Positions 41,927-52,600 of a DNA stretch of 64,000 nt are shown here, piece after piece. Below the pieces are notes generated by a model. The model saw only the letters and a list, made by a program, of their open reading frames with translations. It ran no database searches and was not told the origin of the DNA. Position 1 is the first letter of the stretch; each line of letters starts with the position of its first letter. This DNA is from an uncultured Lachnospiraceae bacterium (GTDB lineage Bacteria > Bacillota > Clostridia > Lachnospirales > Lachnospiraceae): assembly GCA_910579505.1 (NCBI GenBank), contig CAJTTZ010000003.1:124001-188000 (forward strand). The letters run 5' to 3'. The position numbers were made by a program, and so were the translations under genes.

Positions 41927-43657
41927 ATGGCGGCCAAGGCGATTGCGATAGAGATCGGTTATTCGCTTACCAAAATCTGTGAGGTGGATTACAAGGCGAA
42001 GACTCACAAGATCTATAAAAGCTTTACAGTTTCGAACGGTACGGAGGTTATCAACGACGGCGCACTGATGGTTTCCCCGGAGTATGTGGAGACTTTAAAG
42101 AGCGCGCTTGCGGCGAACCATGTAAAAGCCAAACAGGTGGTATTTACGATTACCTCCTCAAAGATTGCCAGCCGTGAGGTTACGATCCCTTATGTGAAGG
42201 AGAATCGGATCGCGGATGTGGTCAACGCCAACGCAACAGATTATTTCCCGGTGGATTTAAGTCAGTATCAGCTTGCACACACCATTTTGGGGACCGTCGG
42301 GGAGACAAAAGGTTCCCAGCAGTATAAACTGCTTGTGATGGCGGTGCCGGCGGCGCTCCTGACGGGTTACTACGATCTGGCAAAGGCGCTGAAACTGGAA
42401 GTGGCGGCGATTGACTATGCCAGCAACAGTATTTTCCAGGTGGTGAAGGACGAGTGTGCGAAGGGCAGGCACATCGTTGTCAAGATAGACGAGAGGGCGT
42501 CCCTGGTGATGGCAGTGGAAAATTCCGTGCTGACATTTACCAGAAGCGTTTCCTACGGCGTGGAAGAGATCATGGACACGGTGATGGATTCGCTCTGCTG
42601 GGGTGAGGCCAACACTGTGGAGCAGGCGATCCGCGTCCTCCAGAGAAATGAGTGTATCGTCCCGGAGAAAGGCGGAGAAGACGCCGGGAGCGGGGAAGCG
42701 GGCGCGCAATCCGCAAAGGACAGGGCACTGGAGGATGTGCGGGAGGCCGTGATTCCGCTGATAAACGGTATCACGAGGGTTATCGACTACTATGCCTCCA
42801 GAAATTCAGGTGCGGGCATTGAACGAATCCTGATTACAGGCGTTGGCGCGGATTTCAAGGGAATGGATGAGATGCTTTCCCGTGAAACCAATATGCCGGT
42901 AACGGTCTTAAGGGAAGCGGCGGGCTGGAACCTGATGCGCAACTTTAAGAACGAGTGTTTCAGTGAGTACATAGCCTGCGTGGGTGCGGCTGTCGCGCCT
43001 CTGGGCTTTAAGAAGGAATCGGAAAAGCGCGGTAAGGAGAAGGCGAAAAAGGAAGGCGGCACGGGAGGAACGAACTGGGCGCCCCTTGCATACACGATCT
43101 TCGGTGTCGGTCTTGTGGCTGCGGCAGCGCTTGCGGCTATTCCCCTGGTCGGTTACGCGAATCTGACGAAGACCAACATGGAGTTAAAAGCACAGGCGGG
43201 CAGCCTTGAGGACATCATTCCGATTTATAATGAGTTTGTGGAGACACAGACACGGCATATGATGGCGGAAACCATGTACAGGACGACAGAGAGCCGCAAT
43301 GAAGAGCTGGAGGAGTTTCTGGGTGAACTGGAAGACAACCTACCTTCCAATGTAAATGTGATTTCGCTTACCAGCGACCAGTATCAGGTTACCATCAATA
43401 TGAAGGTGGGGACGAAGGATGACGCGGGCGCGGTGGTAGAGCAGATGCGTACCTTCCACTCGCTCGTTCCGGGGCTGGTGACGGTGACTTCCCTTGTGGA
43501 GGAGGAGAACGAGGAGAGCGGAGAACATGCGGTCAACTTTACGGTGACAGCGACCTATCAGGCTGTGGGCTACGAGCCGGAGGAGACGGAAGAAACCGAA
43601 GGCACAGAAGGAATGGAAACTGACGGGACAGCGGCGGATGCGGCCGTGACAGAATAG
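41927..43657 (+). CDS. PilM-PilN fusion, type IV pilus assembly
   Basis: 576 residues. Residues 1-350 are the actin-like PilM fold (KAIAIEIGYSLTKICEVDYKAKTHKIYKSFTV, VVFTITSSKIASREVTIPYVKE, RIADVVNANATDYFPV, ILITGVGADFKGMDEMLSRE). After a Lys/Glu linker, one transmembrane helix (YTIFGVGLVAAAALAAIPLVGYA, about 385-407) leads to a PilN-like coiled coil and ferredoxin-like domain (NEELEEFLGELEDNLPSNVNVISLTSDQYQVTINMKVGTKDD). In most systems PilM and PilN are separate and PilM binds the cytoplasmic end of PilN; here they are fused, as reported for C. difficile. The C-terminus is a Glu/Thr-rich tail. Confidence 0.85.
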   Translation: MAAKAIAIEIGYSLTKICEVDYKAKTHKIYKSFTVSNGTEVINDGALMVSPEYVETLKSALAANHVKAKQVVFTITSSKIASREVTIPYVKENRIADVVNANATDYFPVDLSQYQLAHTILGTVGETKGSQQYKLLVMAVPAALLTGYYDLAKALKLEVAAIDYASNSIFQVVKDECAKGRHIVVKIDERASLVMAVENSVLTFTRSVSYGVEEIMDTVMDSLCWGEANTVEQAIRVLQRNECIVPEKGGEDAGSGEAGAQSAKDRALEDVREAVIPLINGITRVIDYYASRNSGAGIERILITGVGADFKGMDEMLSRETNMPVTVLREAAGWNLMRNFKNECFSEYIACVGAAVAPLGFKKESEKRGKEKAKKEGGTGGTNWAPLAYTIFGVGLVAAAALAAIPLVGYANLTKTNMELKAQAGSLEDIIPIYNEFVETQTRHMMAETMYRTTESRNEELEEFLGELEDNLPSNVNVISLTSDQYQVTINMKVGTKDDAGAVVEQMRTFHSLVPGLVTVTSLVEEENEESGEHAVNFTVTATYQAVGYEPEETEETEGTEGMETDGTAADAAVTE

Positions 43658-43669
43658 GAGGCGTGGGAG

Positions 43670-44500
43670 ATGAAAGTATCAAAGAGAGACGTATTGCTGT
43701 TACTTGGCTTCCTTGGGATTGCCGCCGCTTTCTGTTCTTACTTTCTCGTCTTTCAGCCGACGATGGAGAAGACGGAAGCGCTGGTGCAGGAGAACCAGCA
43801 GCTGATGGAGCGGATCGCGGATCTGCAGAAGAAATCCGATAATAAGGGCACATACGAGAGCCAGACGGCACAGATGAATCGGCGGATTGAGGAAATTTAT
43901 CAGCTTTTCCCGGTGGATGTGCGCGAGGAGAACGCGATTATTCTGGCGCTCAATCAGGAGCTGCTTGCCCCGATGAAGGTGGAGTCCGTCACCATAGACG
44001 CTCTGCTGGAAGTACCCCTTGCAGAAATGCCGCAGGAGGAAATGCCTGACGCCACCTATGAGATCGACGAGGTGGAAGCGATTGAGGACGATCTTGGCAC
44101 GCAGGAGGCGCCCACGCCCGAAGGGGGAGATGCGCAGGGCGCGGCAGGTGCGAATCCGTTCAACCTGATGAACCGCAAAACAACGATTAATTACGAGGTT
44201 TCCTACGAGGGACTGAAACGCAGCGTAAAAAATATAGGTATGCAGACGGACCGTATGGTGATTGATTCCCTGTCGGTCGTTTACGATGAGCAGACGGGGC
44301 TTTTGAAAGGCACTACAACGGTAAATATGTACTGTGTGCCCGGTCAGGAAGGAAAGGAGTACGAGGAGCCCGACTTTGGCGGCGTACTTCTCGGCACGGA
44401 CAATATCTTCGGAACGAGGGTAATCAGCAGCGAAAGCAGTCTTCCCGATCTGGAGGACGGTGCGGAAGGCGAAGAGGGCGCGGAAGCGGCAGAAGAGTAA
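43670..44500 (+). CDS. pilO: PilO-like pilus alignment protein
   Basis: 276 residues, beginning 12 nt after the pilMN stop. One transmembrane helix near the N-terminus (VLLLLGFLGIAAAFCSYFLVF, about 8-28), a coiled coil (EKTEALVQENQQLMERIADLQKK, about 33-60), then a ferredoxin-like fold (TINYEVSYEGLKRSVKNIGMQTDRMVIDSLSVVYDEQTGLLKGTTTVNMY, about 180-235). That follows PilO/GspM architecture. Acidic linkers at about 120-165 and the C-terminus are unusual additions. Start follows AGGAGG. Confidence 0.82.
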   Translation: MKVSKRDVLLLLGFLGIAAAFCSYFLVFQPTMEKTEALVQENQQLMERIADLQKKSDNKGTYESQTAQMNRRIEEIYQLFPVDVREENAIILALNQELLAPMKVESVTIDALLEVPLAEMPQEEMPDATYEIDEVEAIEDDLGTQEAPTPEGGDAQGAAGANPFNLMNRKTTINYEVSYEGLKRSVKNIGMQTDRMVIDSLSVVYDEQTGLLKGTTTVNMYCVPGQEGKEYEEPDFGGVLLGTDNIFGTRVISSESSLPDLEDGAEGEEGAEAAEE

Positions 44501-44579
44501 GCTGTGAGAGATGTGCATGAGATGGTGATTTACATAACTCGGAAATAAATGCGGGACGATGACAGGAGGAAGCGGTCTG

Positions 44580-46079
44580 ATGACAGAGGCGGACAGGCGA
44601 AAACTGAATAAAGATGCCGGATTTTCCCTGCTGGAGCTTTTGATAGCAGTTGTTATTCTTGCTATCATTGTGATTCCGCTTCTGAATCTGTTTCTCTCCT
44701 CCAACAGGCTGAACATCAAGTCCAGGCAGACGCTGCGCGCCACCACGGCGGCGCAGGATATCATGGAGGGGTTGAAGGCTTACGATATCGAGGAGATCAA
44801 AGCGCAGTTCGACGATCCGGCCAGCGGCTTCTATGTGATAGACAGCAGGATGATCAAGGGAAAAGTGGAAGAGAGATATGATCTGGAGGTCGATCCTTCG
44901 GGAGCGGCTGCGCCCGGTCTCTATGTGTTTGGCATGAAGGAGCTGAACATGCAGGGCAGCAAGTTTGACGCGAAGATTGTGGTGGACGGCAGAAGATATA
45001 TGAATCCGTTAAACCCGGATCCGTCAAAACCGGCAGACGACCCGGCCAACCGCGCGTTTAACAGTGCGGCGATGGCGGATGCCAGAAGCATTGATAAGAA
45101 GAACGGTACTTTTGTGGAGACGGATAAGATCAGGCAGGCTGTGATGGAGAATGTCTTCGCGGACGGCGACATGAAGACGGAGATTAAAGCCGTACTGAAG
45201 GCGTCGGGCGTTGCGGATGCGGATCTTGACACGAAGTATGACGAGCTTCGCGACCCGAGCAACCCGAATATGGTCTGCTATAAAAATGCAGGTACTTTTT
45301 TCGATCATGTCAGCAGAACGATAGAGGTGACGCTCTCAGACAGCAGCGAAACGGATGAAGACGGCAGGAAAAAAGTAGCTATGGAAGTCACGCAGACCTA
45401 TGTTTTTGATTATAACTACGATCCTGTTACGGACACAGGCGGTCATGTGGTAACGACGGGGAATATGGGGTCCGGGGTTATGGTGAAGGATATGCCCTGC
45501 GGCAATATCACGAGAAACGTGGACGCGGGGACAGGAGACGAGACGATCAACGTCAATCTCTTTTACTATCCGCTTTACGGCGCGTCCACGCCGGATAAAA
45601 TTATCATAAAGAACGGATCGGGGGCGGATCTAAATCTGTTGATTGCGAAACAGCGGTACGACAAGGGGAATCCGGCCGACCCGGACTATCTGATGGATTC
45701 TAAGCTGATGGCGGAGGAGCAGACATACCGCGCTGACCTTGCCATACAGAATGGAAGCGGGTCTCCGCTTGCGAAAGATAAGTTTTCCTTAAAGACGAAT
45801 CTGGGCTTAAATCTGGTAGGTAAGCAATATCTGGGCGGCGTGCCCGGCTCAGACATCAAAGTGCCGACGCAGCTCAGTGTGGAGAGCCAATCCCTCAATC
45901 AGCTGGATATTTTTACGCTGGACGGCGTGCGTAGTCCGTTGGGCAAGGCGGGAACGCCCGGTGAAATCACGGAACTGATCTACGACGTGGAGGTCAGCGT
46001 CTACGAAGAAGGTGCGGCGGCGAAGGATTTCCCGGATGAAATGCGGATGGTCAGGATCGAAGGCAGCACGACGAACTGA
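44580..46079 (+). CDS. Large minor pilin (PilV-like), 499 aa
   Basis: Prepilin motif DAG|FSLLELLIAVVILAIIVIPLL near residues 14-40, followed by NLFLSSNRLNIKSRQTLRATTAAQDIMEGLKAYD, which fits PilV/GspI-type minor pilins. The ectodomain of about 450 residues is much longer than usual (150-200) and is rich in beta-strand-like stretches and Asp/Gly loops. The start at 44580 follows AGGAGG; an in-frame ATG at 44559 overlaps the site. No known domain was recognised in the ectodomain. Likely part of the pilus tip complex. Confidence 0.82.
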   Translation: MTEADRRKLNKDAGFSLLELLIAVVILAIIVIPLLNLFLSSNRLNIKSRQTLRATTAAQDIMEGLKAYDIEEIKAQFDDPASGFYVIDSRMIKGKVEERYDLEVDPSGAAAPGLYVFGMKELNMQGSKFDAKIVVDGRRYMNPLNPDPSKPADDPANRAFNSAAMADARSIDKKNGTFVETDKIRQAVMENVFADGDMKTEIKAVLKASGVADADLDTKYDELRDPSNPNMVCYKNAGTFFDHVSRTIEVTLSDSSETDEDGRKKVAMEVTQTYVFDYNYDPVTDTGGHVVTTGNMGSGVMVKDMPCGNITRNVDAGTGDETINVNLFYYPLYGASTPDKIIIKNGSGADLNLLIAKQRYDKGNPADPDYLMDSKLMAEEQTYRADLAIQNGSGSPLAKDKFSLKTNLGLNLVGKQYLGGVPGSDIKVPTQLSVESQSLNQLDIFTLDGVRSPLGKAGTPGEITELIYDVEVSVYEEGAAAKDFPDEMRMVRIEGSTTN

Positions 46080-46204
46080 CGGCGAAGGCACAGGCAGGAA
46101 GCGGCGGGGATGACGACGGCTTGCGGGCGGCGGAGAGTGTCCGGGACAGACAGTAGCAGTGCGGACGGCGGAAAATGCCGGGAACGACAAATGGGGTGTG
46201 AGGT

Positions 46205-48820
46205 ATGAGAAGAGCAGGCGGAAAAATGGCACAACTTCACAGACTGGCAAAAAAGAGACGGGATGACAGGGGATCAGCCATCGTTATCGTGATTATTGCG
46301 ATGGCGATGATTGGGATTCTCGCTACCACCATGCTCTGGATGGCATACATGAACTATATGATCAAGGTGGCGGATATCCGCAACAAGAACAGCTTTTATA
46401 CTGCGGAGGAAGTGGTGGAGCAGATCATGTCGGGGCTGCGTCAGGAGTCCGCTGAGGCGGTGGGCGTCGCTTACCGGGAAGTGCTTGCAAAATGGGATAA
46501 TCTGGAATCTGAGACGGCGCGGTCAAACCTTTTCATGACTACCTATATGGACACGTTGGTTGAGAAATTAGAGCATCCTACGCGTGGCCCGTCGTTTTAT
46601 AACAGGGAGATACTGGAAGGGTTTGTGGATAAGTCGAACTTCCCGCGCGGTGTGACAAATCCTACCGGGGGCGTGGACGTGGCGGCGTGGGATCACGGCA
46701 ACGCGACTGACGATCCCCTTGGCGACTGCGAGATGGAGATCGTAAACAACAACAGCATTATCCTGAAAAACATCTATGTCTCCTGCACGGACGCAGAGGA
46801 CAGGGTTTCTATCGTGAAGACGGACATCTGTCTGGATGTGCCAAAACTTATATTTGAAAACAACGGATCCATTGATTCGCTCTATCAGTATTCCCTGATC
46901 GGCGGAGAGGGGGTTGAACTGCTGACGCCCGGCATTATCAACGCGCAGGGCAGCATATACGCGGGTACGAATGCTTCCGGCGCAGGTGGTCTTACGCTTG
47001 GACTCAGGACTGAGGCGGACGGAACGAAGAAAAAAGTCGGTAATACAAGTCTGGTGCTGGAAGACGCGCTGCAGGTGGTTTCAAGGGGGGATATCGCGGT
47101 GCAGGGACCGGCGTCCGCCCTGACTGTCCGGGATGTGCCAGGTGAAGATAATCGTATCTATGCGAAAAATATTATGCTCGACAGTGCGGCGGCAAGCCTT
47201 GACAGCAAAGTGTATGTGGCGAACGATCTGACGCTTGACGGCGTTGGCAGTAAAGTCGCGCTCACGAAGGAATATTACGGCTACGGCAACTCCACATTAA
47301 ACGGGCTGCCGGGTGAGGCGGCGGTAGACTCGGCGAACAGCAGTGCCATCATCATAAACGGCAGGGATTCCACGGTAGATATGTCGGCGGTGACGAGGCT
47401 GCTAATTGCAGGGCGTTCCTATATCGGACCCCGTACCGGGAATGTGGCGGGCGACGAGGCTGCGTACACGAATCCGTCGGCGGGGCCTGTGACGCAGAGA
47501 AATCCAGTGATGATGGGAGAGTCTATTGCCGTAAAGGGCGGACAGGTGGCTTATCTCGTGCCTGCGGAATGTATCGGAACGGTGGAAGGGGAGAGTGTGA
47601 TCGGTCAGAATCCCCTCAGTGCGGCTAAGATAGCCGACACGAAGGAAGAGAATGAGAATACCTACGGCGTCGGTTTTCAAGAAGTGGATTTTGACAGGAA
47701 AGTCTATCGCCTGGGGAACAAATCGTTGAAAGAGATGGGAGTGGACGATATGGACCACATCCGCAAGGTTTATGCGCCCTATAACGGCGGTTCGCTGCTC
47801 TACTATTATCTCGTCATGGAGAAGGAGACGGCTGAGAAATACTTTGTGCAGTACTATAATGTGCATGCCAACAGGGAGGAGATAGACGCCTATTTCAACA
47901 GATATCTCTCCGGCGGGTTTAAACTCGGGGATTTTGCGGATGCGAAGACGGAGTATACGATTCTGGGCAACAGCCTCATAAGCAGCGCCCTTACGGAAAG
48001 CGGCGTGACATTACTTACGAGTGTGGATCAGACTACCCTGAATCCCCCGGCAGGCGCGCCTGGGACGGGTGGCGGAACAGGCGGTGAGGGCACGGGCCCG
48101 GAGGCGCCGCCCCTTGATCCCAATGCCTATACGGAGACCGGCATCAATGCGGAGGAAGTGAAGAGCGACAGGACGACGGCGGCTGTGGATGATCTGATCA
48201 AGCAGATTCAGGGAGAATACAGGGGCTTAACTTATAATCTGACGGACAGCCCGTCCGTTCCGCCTTTTGTTGATCCCGATTCTGTCGACTATGACAAGGA
48301 CGAGGCGTCGGCGGCTGTGTTTAAGAGCATTATCAAGTGTAAGGTGACCGGGGGAGTCCCGGGAGACAACGTGGAGGACTATCTGGACGGTCTGCATAAG
48401 TCTCATGTGACCTATGAGACGACGTCGGGTCTGAAAGCGTATCTGACGAAAAATGATGTGACAGTTTCGTCCATCGGCGGGAGCAGTGAAGTGCGGCTGG
48501 TTGTCAGTCTCGGAAACGTGACGGTGGATCAGGACTTCACCGGGCTGATCGTCGCCAAGGGAAAGGTCATCGTGACCGGGGCACATACCGTCAAACTTGG
48601 CGGGACGGAGCTTGCCAGCGTGCTGGAAGCGAGAAGCGAGGATTGGGTGGATGACGGTACGCCTGACGGCAGCGGCGATTTAAAGAAGCCGATTGACATG
48701 TTCAAGAATGCCGGAGGCAGCCTGCAGAACGGGGCGCAGGCGCCGACCGTGGACGACGCGGGAAATCTGGCGCTCGACTACAGCGAGCTCGTGCGCTATA
48801 TGAACTGGATCAAGAAGTAG
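46205..48820 (+). CDS. PilX/GspK-like very large minor subunit, 871 aa
   Basis: N-terminal basic leader RDDRGSAIVIVIIAMAMIGILATTMLWMAYMNYMIKVADIRNKNSFYTAEEVVEQIMSGL (about 20-78), the PilX/PilK-type start of class III-like prepilins with RG|S before the hydrophobic helix. Residues about 210-420 have short repeated strand motifs (VYVANDLTLDGVGSKVAL, SVKGGQVAYLVP) suggestive of a beta-helix or bactofilin-like fold. A Gly/Pro linker (GAPGTGGGTGGEGTGPEAPP) lies near 615-640, and a final strand-rich segment VTVDQDFTGLIVAKGKVIVTGAHTVKLGG near 775-805. Normal PilX is about 170-300 residues. Function inferred: pilus tip component. Confidence 0.75.
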   Translation: MRRAGGKMAQLHRLAKKRRDDRGSAIVIVIIAMAMIGILATTMLWMAYMNYMIKVADIRNKNSFYTAEEVVEQIMSGLRQESAEAVGVAYREVLAKWDNLESETARSNLFMTTYMDTLVEKLEHPTRGPSFYNREILEGFVDKSNFPRGVTNPTGGVDVAAWDHGNATDDPLGDCEMEIVNNNSIILKNIYVSCTDAEDRVSIVKTDICLDVPKLIFENNGSIDSLYQYSLIGGEGVELLTPGIINAQGSIYAGTNASGAGGLTLGLRTEADGTKKKVGNTSLVLEDALQVVSRGDIAVQGPASALTVRDVPGEDNRIYAKNIMLDSAAASLDSKVYVANDLTLDGVGSKVALTKEYYGYGNSTLNGLPGEAAVDSANSSAIIINGRDSTVDMSAVTRLLIAGRSYIGPRTGNVAGDEAAYTNPSAGPVTQRNPVMMGESIAVKGGQVAYLVPAECIGTVEGESVIGQNPLSAAKIADTKEENENTYGVGFQEVDFDRKVYRLGNKSLKEMGVDDMDHIRKVYAPYNGGSLLYYYLVMEKETAEKYFVQYYNVHANREEIDAYFNRYLSGGFKLGDFADAKTEYTILGNSLISSALTESGVTLLTSVDQTTLNPPAGAPGTGGGTGGEGTGPEAPPLDPNAYTETGINAEEVKSDRTTAAVDDLIKQIQGEYRGLTYNLTDSPSVPPFVDPDSVDYDKDEASAAVFKSIIKCKVTGGVPGDNVEDYLDGLHKSHVTYETTSGLKAYLTKNDVTVSSIGGSSEVRLVVSLGNVTVDQDFTGLIVAKGKVIVTGAHTVKLGGTELASVLEARSEDWVDDGTPDGSGDLKKPIDMFKNAGGSLQNGAQAPTVDDAGNLALDYSELVRYMNWIKK

Positions 48821-48931
48821 GAATTAAGAAGAAACGACGATTTTGGAAGACAGCGAAGAGATTGGCTGTAGTGGGATAGAAGCTGGCAGCGGCAGGACGA
48901 TCAGGAAGGATGCGGAAGTTTGGGTGCAGAA

Positions 48932-49525
48932 ATGAAGTACAATGACAAACTTCATAAGGACAGGACGGGAAGAGGATTCGATAACAGATGTAATCATGGG
49001 GATAACAAGGGTTATTCACTGATAGAACTGGTTATCGTCCTCGCCATCATCGCGATCATCATGAGTACCGTCTTTTACTCGATTATCCTGATATTCAGTG
49101 CAAACGCGAAAAGCTGCGCCAATAATATCCAGCGTGCGATAGGGGACTGCAAGGTGACGACGATGGGCAAGGCGTCGGCTTATATGACGCTTTACCGAAA
49201 TGCCGAGGGGAATGTGTACACCCAGATGCATGTCAAGGATGGCGGCGCCTATCCCTATCCATCCTACGGAGAGGCACAGAAGGTTGGCACGCAGAAGGTG
49301 ACGGTAAAATATAAACCTTCTTCTGCCAGCGCGGAGACGGAACTCCTTGCAGGGGATGAGATTGAAATCTGGTTCGACCGAGCAACTGGCGGTTTTTTGA
49401 ATGATGGAAGCCACACCTTCTATGAGTACATTCGCGTGGAAGGCGGCAGCAAGAACTATAAAATTGTACTGACGGAGCTTACGGGCAAGTCTGAGGTGGT
49501 GCCGGAACCGGCTGTGACGCCATAG
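48932..49525 (+). CDS. Minor pilin with long leader
   Basis: 197 residues. The prepilin motif DNKG|YSLIELVIVLAIIAIIMSTVFYSIILIF follows a leader of about 26 residues. Tyr rather than Phe at +1 is acceptable for minor pilins. The ectodomain has QRAIGDCKVTTMGKASAYMTLYR and a strand-rich C-terminal half. GspH/FimT-like by length and place. An in-frame TTG at 48920 is an alternative start; the Shine-Dalgarno is weak. It sits 112 nt after the 871-aa gene and 107 nt before the giant PilW-like gene. Confidence 0.78.
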   Translation: MKYNDKLHKDRTGRGFDNRCNHGDNKGYSLIELVIVLAIIAIIMSTVFYSIILIFSANAKSCANNIQRAIGDCKVTTMGKASAYMTLYRNAEGNVYTQMHVKDGGAYPYPSYGEAQKVGTQKVTVKYKPSSASAETELLAGDEIEIWFDRATGGFLNDGSHTFYEYIRVEGGSKNYKIVLTELTGKSEVVPEPAVTP

Positions 49526-49631
49526 CAGGGAAGAGGGACTGTACGTCAGAAAAAGCGCGTCGGGGCGGGACGGAGAACGGGAAGGCAGCTTAACACCTAG
49601 AAGGTAAGAGGAAGGGCAGTGGGGTGAGAAA

Positions 49632-52600
49632 ATGCGTGTGAGAAAGGATCAGAGGGGCTTTACCATAGTGGAACTGCTGATTGCGGTAGCGATTTTGTCC
49701 ATCGTCGTGGCGTCGGTGTGTGGGTTTATTCTGGTCGGATCCAGAAGCTACGCGGCGGCAAACAGCGATATCAACGTGCAGCAGTCGGCGCAGCTTGCGC
49801 TGAACCAGATGTCGGATGTGCTGATTGACACGACAAGGAGCGTTAACTATGGAGCTTTTGATGCGGGTGGTACTTTCCAGATGGCATTGAAGGACGCGGA
49901 GTTCACCTTTACGCCCGAGGATAAAAGCCTTGTCATGTTTAACGGCATGGTGGAGGAAAACGTATCTCCCGGTGGCGCGGCCACTACGGAGGTAACAGAG
50001 GGAAACGGCAATAAGCACTATCAGTTTTATTGGAGTAAAACGGATAAGAAGCTTTATTATACGGAGCTGGACATAGACTCTGTCAATGATGTGGACACGA
50101 AAGCGATCCATTTTCCGGATTTTGACCCGACCAATCCCGACTGGGTCGAACTGGCAGCCAATGTGACGGATTTCTCCGTTGACCTGACTCAGGTGGAAGA
50201 GAAGCGCGTCGTGATGCTTGCGCTGACTTTTTTGGATGGGAAGAAGGAGTATGTGACTTCAAACAACGTGACCATCCGTAATAAGGTGGGGGTCAACGAC
50301 GCGAAGCTTGAGAAGCTTGACAAGAAAAAGACCCTTGCCGTGAAGATCATGGATCAGCCGATTGTGGAGCCCGGCGAGGAGTTTCACTTTTCCATACCCA
50401 AGGTGACCGGGCAGAATGTGGCGGATAAGAGCGTTACCTGGTCCGTGACCGTATCGGGCAGTCCGACGAACGGAACGACTTTTAAGGACCCGGTGAACGG
50501 GATATTGAAGGTGGCGGAAGACGAGCCGGCGGGTTCGGTTAAGGTGACGGTGACGACCAACGCGAGGGACTCTGAGGGGAAGCAGGCGTCCGACACGGCG
50601 GAGGTTGCCATAAAGCGGGTTACAAACTTAAATCTCTCGACGGATGCGCCAAAGGACGCGAAGGAGGATGTGTATCTGGTAGAACCGGGCGGCACGTATA
50701 CCGTATTTGCAGACGTCACGGGAAACAGGCTGGAAGAGGTCTGCAGCGTGTGCGGCGAGGACACAACGATAGACAAACAGGTGATTTCCGAGAAAAGCGC
50801 GATCATAAAGCCGGAGAAATGGCGCGTATATAATCCCAGTGCAGAGGCTGGTTCCGGGACAACGTGGGATCCGACGAAAATTGTAACGATCATTGACAGC
50901 GCGCCGGACCATACAACGTTTAAGGTGGCGAATACGAATCTGACTTCTACAGACGACGTCAAATATGGTTTTGTGGTTCAGGGCATCTCACTGCTGTCAG
51001 CGCACGAAAACTCGTTTGGCAGAAGATACGGATGGGTGGCGGAAGGCATCAGTTTTAGGATTGTGAAGGGGAAGGAGCAGGCAGAGCCGTATAAAGGGGA
51101 GTTGAAGTACGGGGAGCAGCAGCTGGATGAGTCGGTCAGGGAGGGACTGCCTACAGACTATTCCAAGTACGTGACAGCCATTCGCGTGGTGGATAATTCT
51201 GGGAATGCACCGGATAGAATACTGCTGCATTATACCATCGGCGGCGGCAACAACTATCGTATCTGTCCCGATTTGTTTGACCTGGACCTGAATGGGAGCT
51301 ATACCTTCTATATGCAGGCAATTTTCCCCATACCAGAGGACCGATATCAGGAGGGGCACGGCGGCACGCCGGACAGTAATGATACAATCCGGGACGAGTA
51401 TTTTAATAATATTAAGAATAATACGGCTTCTGAGGGATATACCGGAACGAAATACAGACACGGCAAAGTATTTTATGCAAAACTGGATCGGCCGAAGGTA
51501 ACCTTCAATTACCATGAAGTAGAGTATACGGGGAAAAATATTATCTACGATCCTGTCAATATTTACAAGGTTGGCAACGGCCAGGGCATCATTGGGGAGA
51601 TCAAGCCCTCCAGATATGAGAATATCGAGGGCAACCAGGGTATGGAGGGTATGGTCTACAGCCTCTATGAAGGTGAGGGAAACAGCCAGTCCAACCAGTC
51701 CCAGTGGAAAAAGCTTTACTATTATGACGAGAAGACGATGTCCTATCAGGGGAACAGGTTATTGGCAGGTGGGGTGGCGGACGTCAGTCCCGGGGGTAAT
51801 CCCTACATGAAGCTGAACAATGAAAACGAGAGGATTAAGGTCTGCGGTAACTACCACATCGTCCCCGGTATGTTATATCGAAACAAGTTTTATGATCATT
51901 ATGAGATTATCGGCTGGCAGGGGTTCGATTTCCCGAATCTGCAGCGGGAGAAGCGCTACTATGAGCTTGATGACAGCACACTCCATGTGGAAGTCGGCAC
52001 CAACTTCAACTTGGAGCTGTGGAGTTATTATTATGACCAGAATAACCAGAACAACTCGCCGTTTACGATAGGGTCGATTCATTTTCCGACGCCCTCCGAG
52101 GGAGATTTTACTTCCTACTTTAATCTGGGGGATCTCAAATGGCAGGATGCGAAGAAACTTGACTGGATGGTGAAATCTATCAAGGGAAGTGATAGAACCA
52201 CATACTATGTGCCGTCTTCGATGAAATGCCGCTATGTGTCGGACGGTAAACTATATGAGTTGAAACTCTTCTATAATTATTATGATTCTAAATGGAACCG
52301 AAACCTGGAAATCTCTGCGGGCGTCTTCCAGTGTGCGGCGGACGGAAAGGAATGGAAGAAAAAAGATCCGGGAACGCTTGACGGACAGCTGGCGGGCGGC
52401 AATCTGAACCCGCAGGTTAATTCCGGCCCTACGGCGAATGTGGATTTTTGGATGTACGGCAACCGCTACAATGGGGAGATGTATATTCCGCTGCCGTCGG
52501 AGAAAGCATTTACCGGCAAAGCCTGGGATGAGTTAGGTTTTGAAAAGAAAAACGAGTGGCAGACAAAAAATAATTTTCATTTAAAATACCGGCCGGACGG

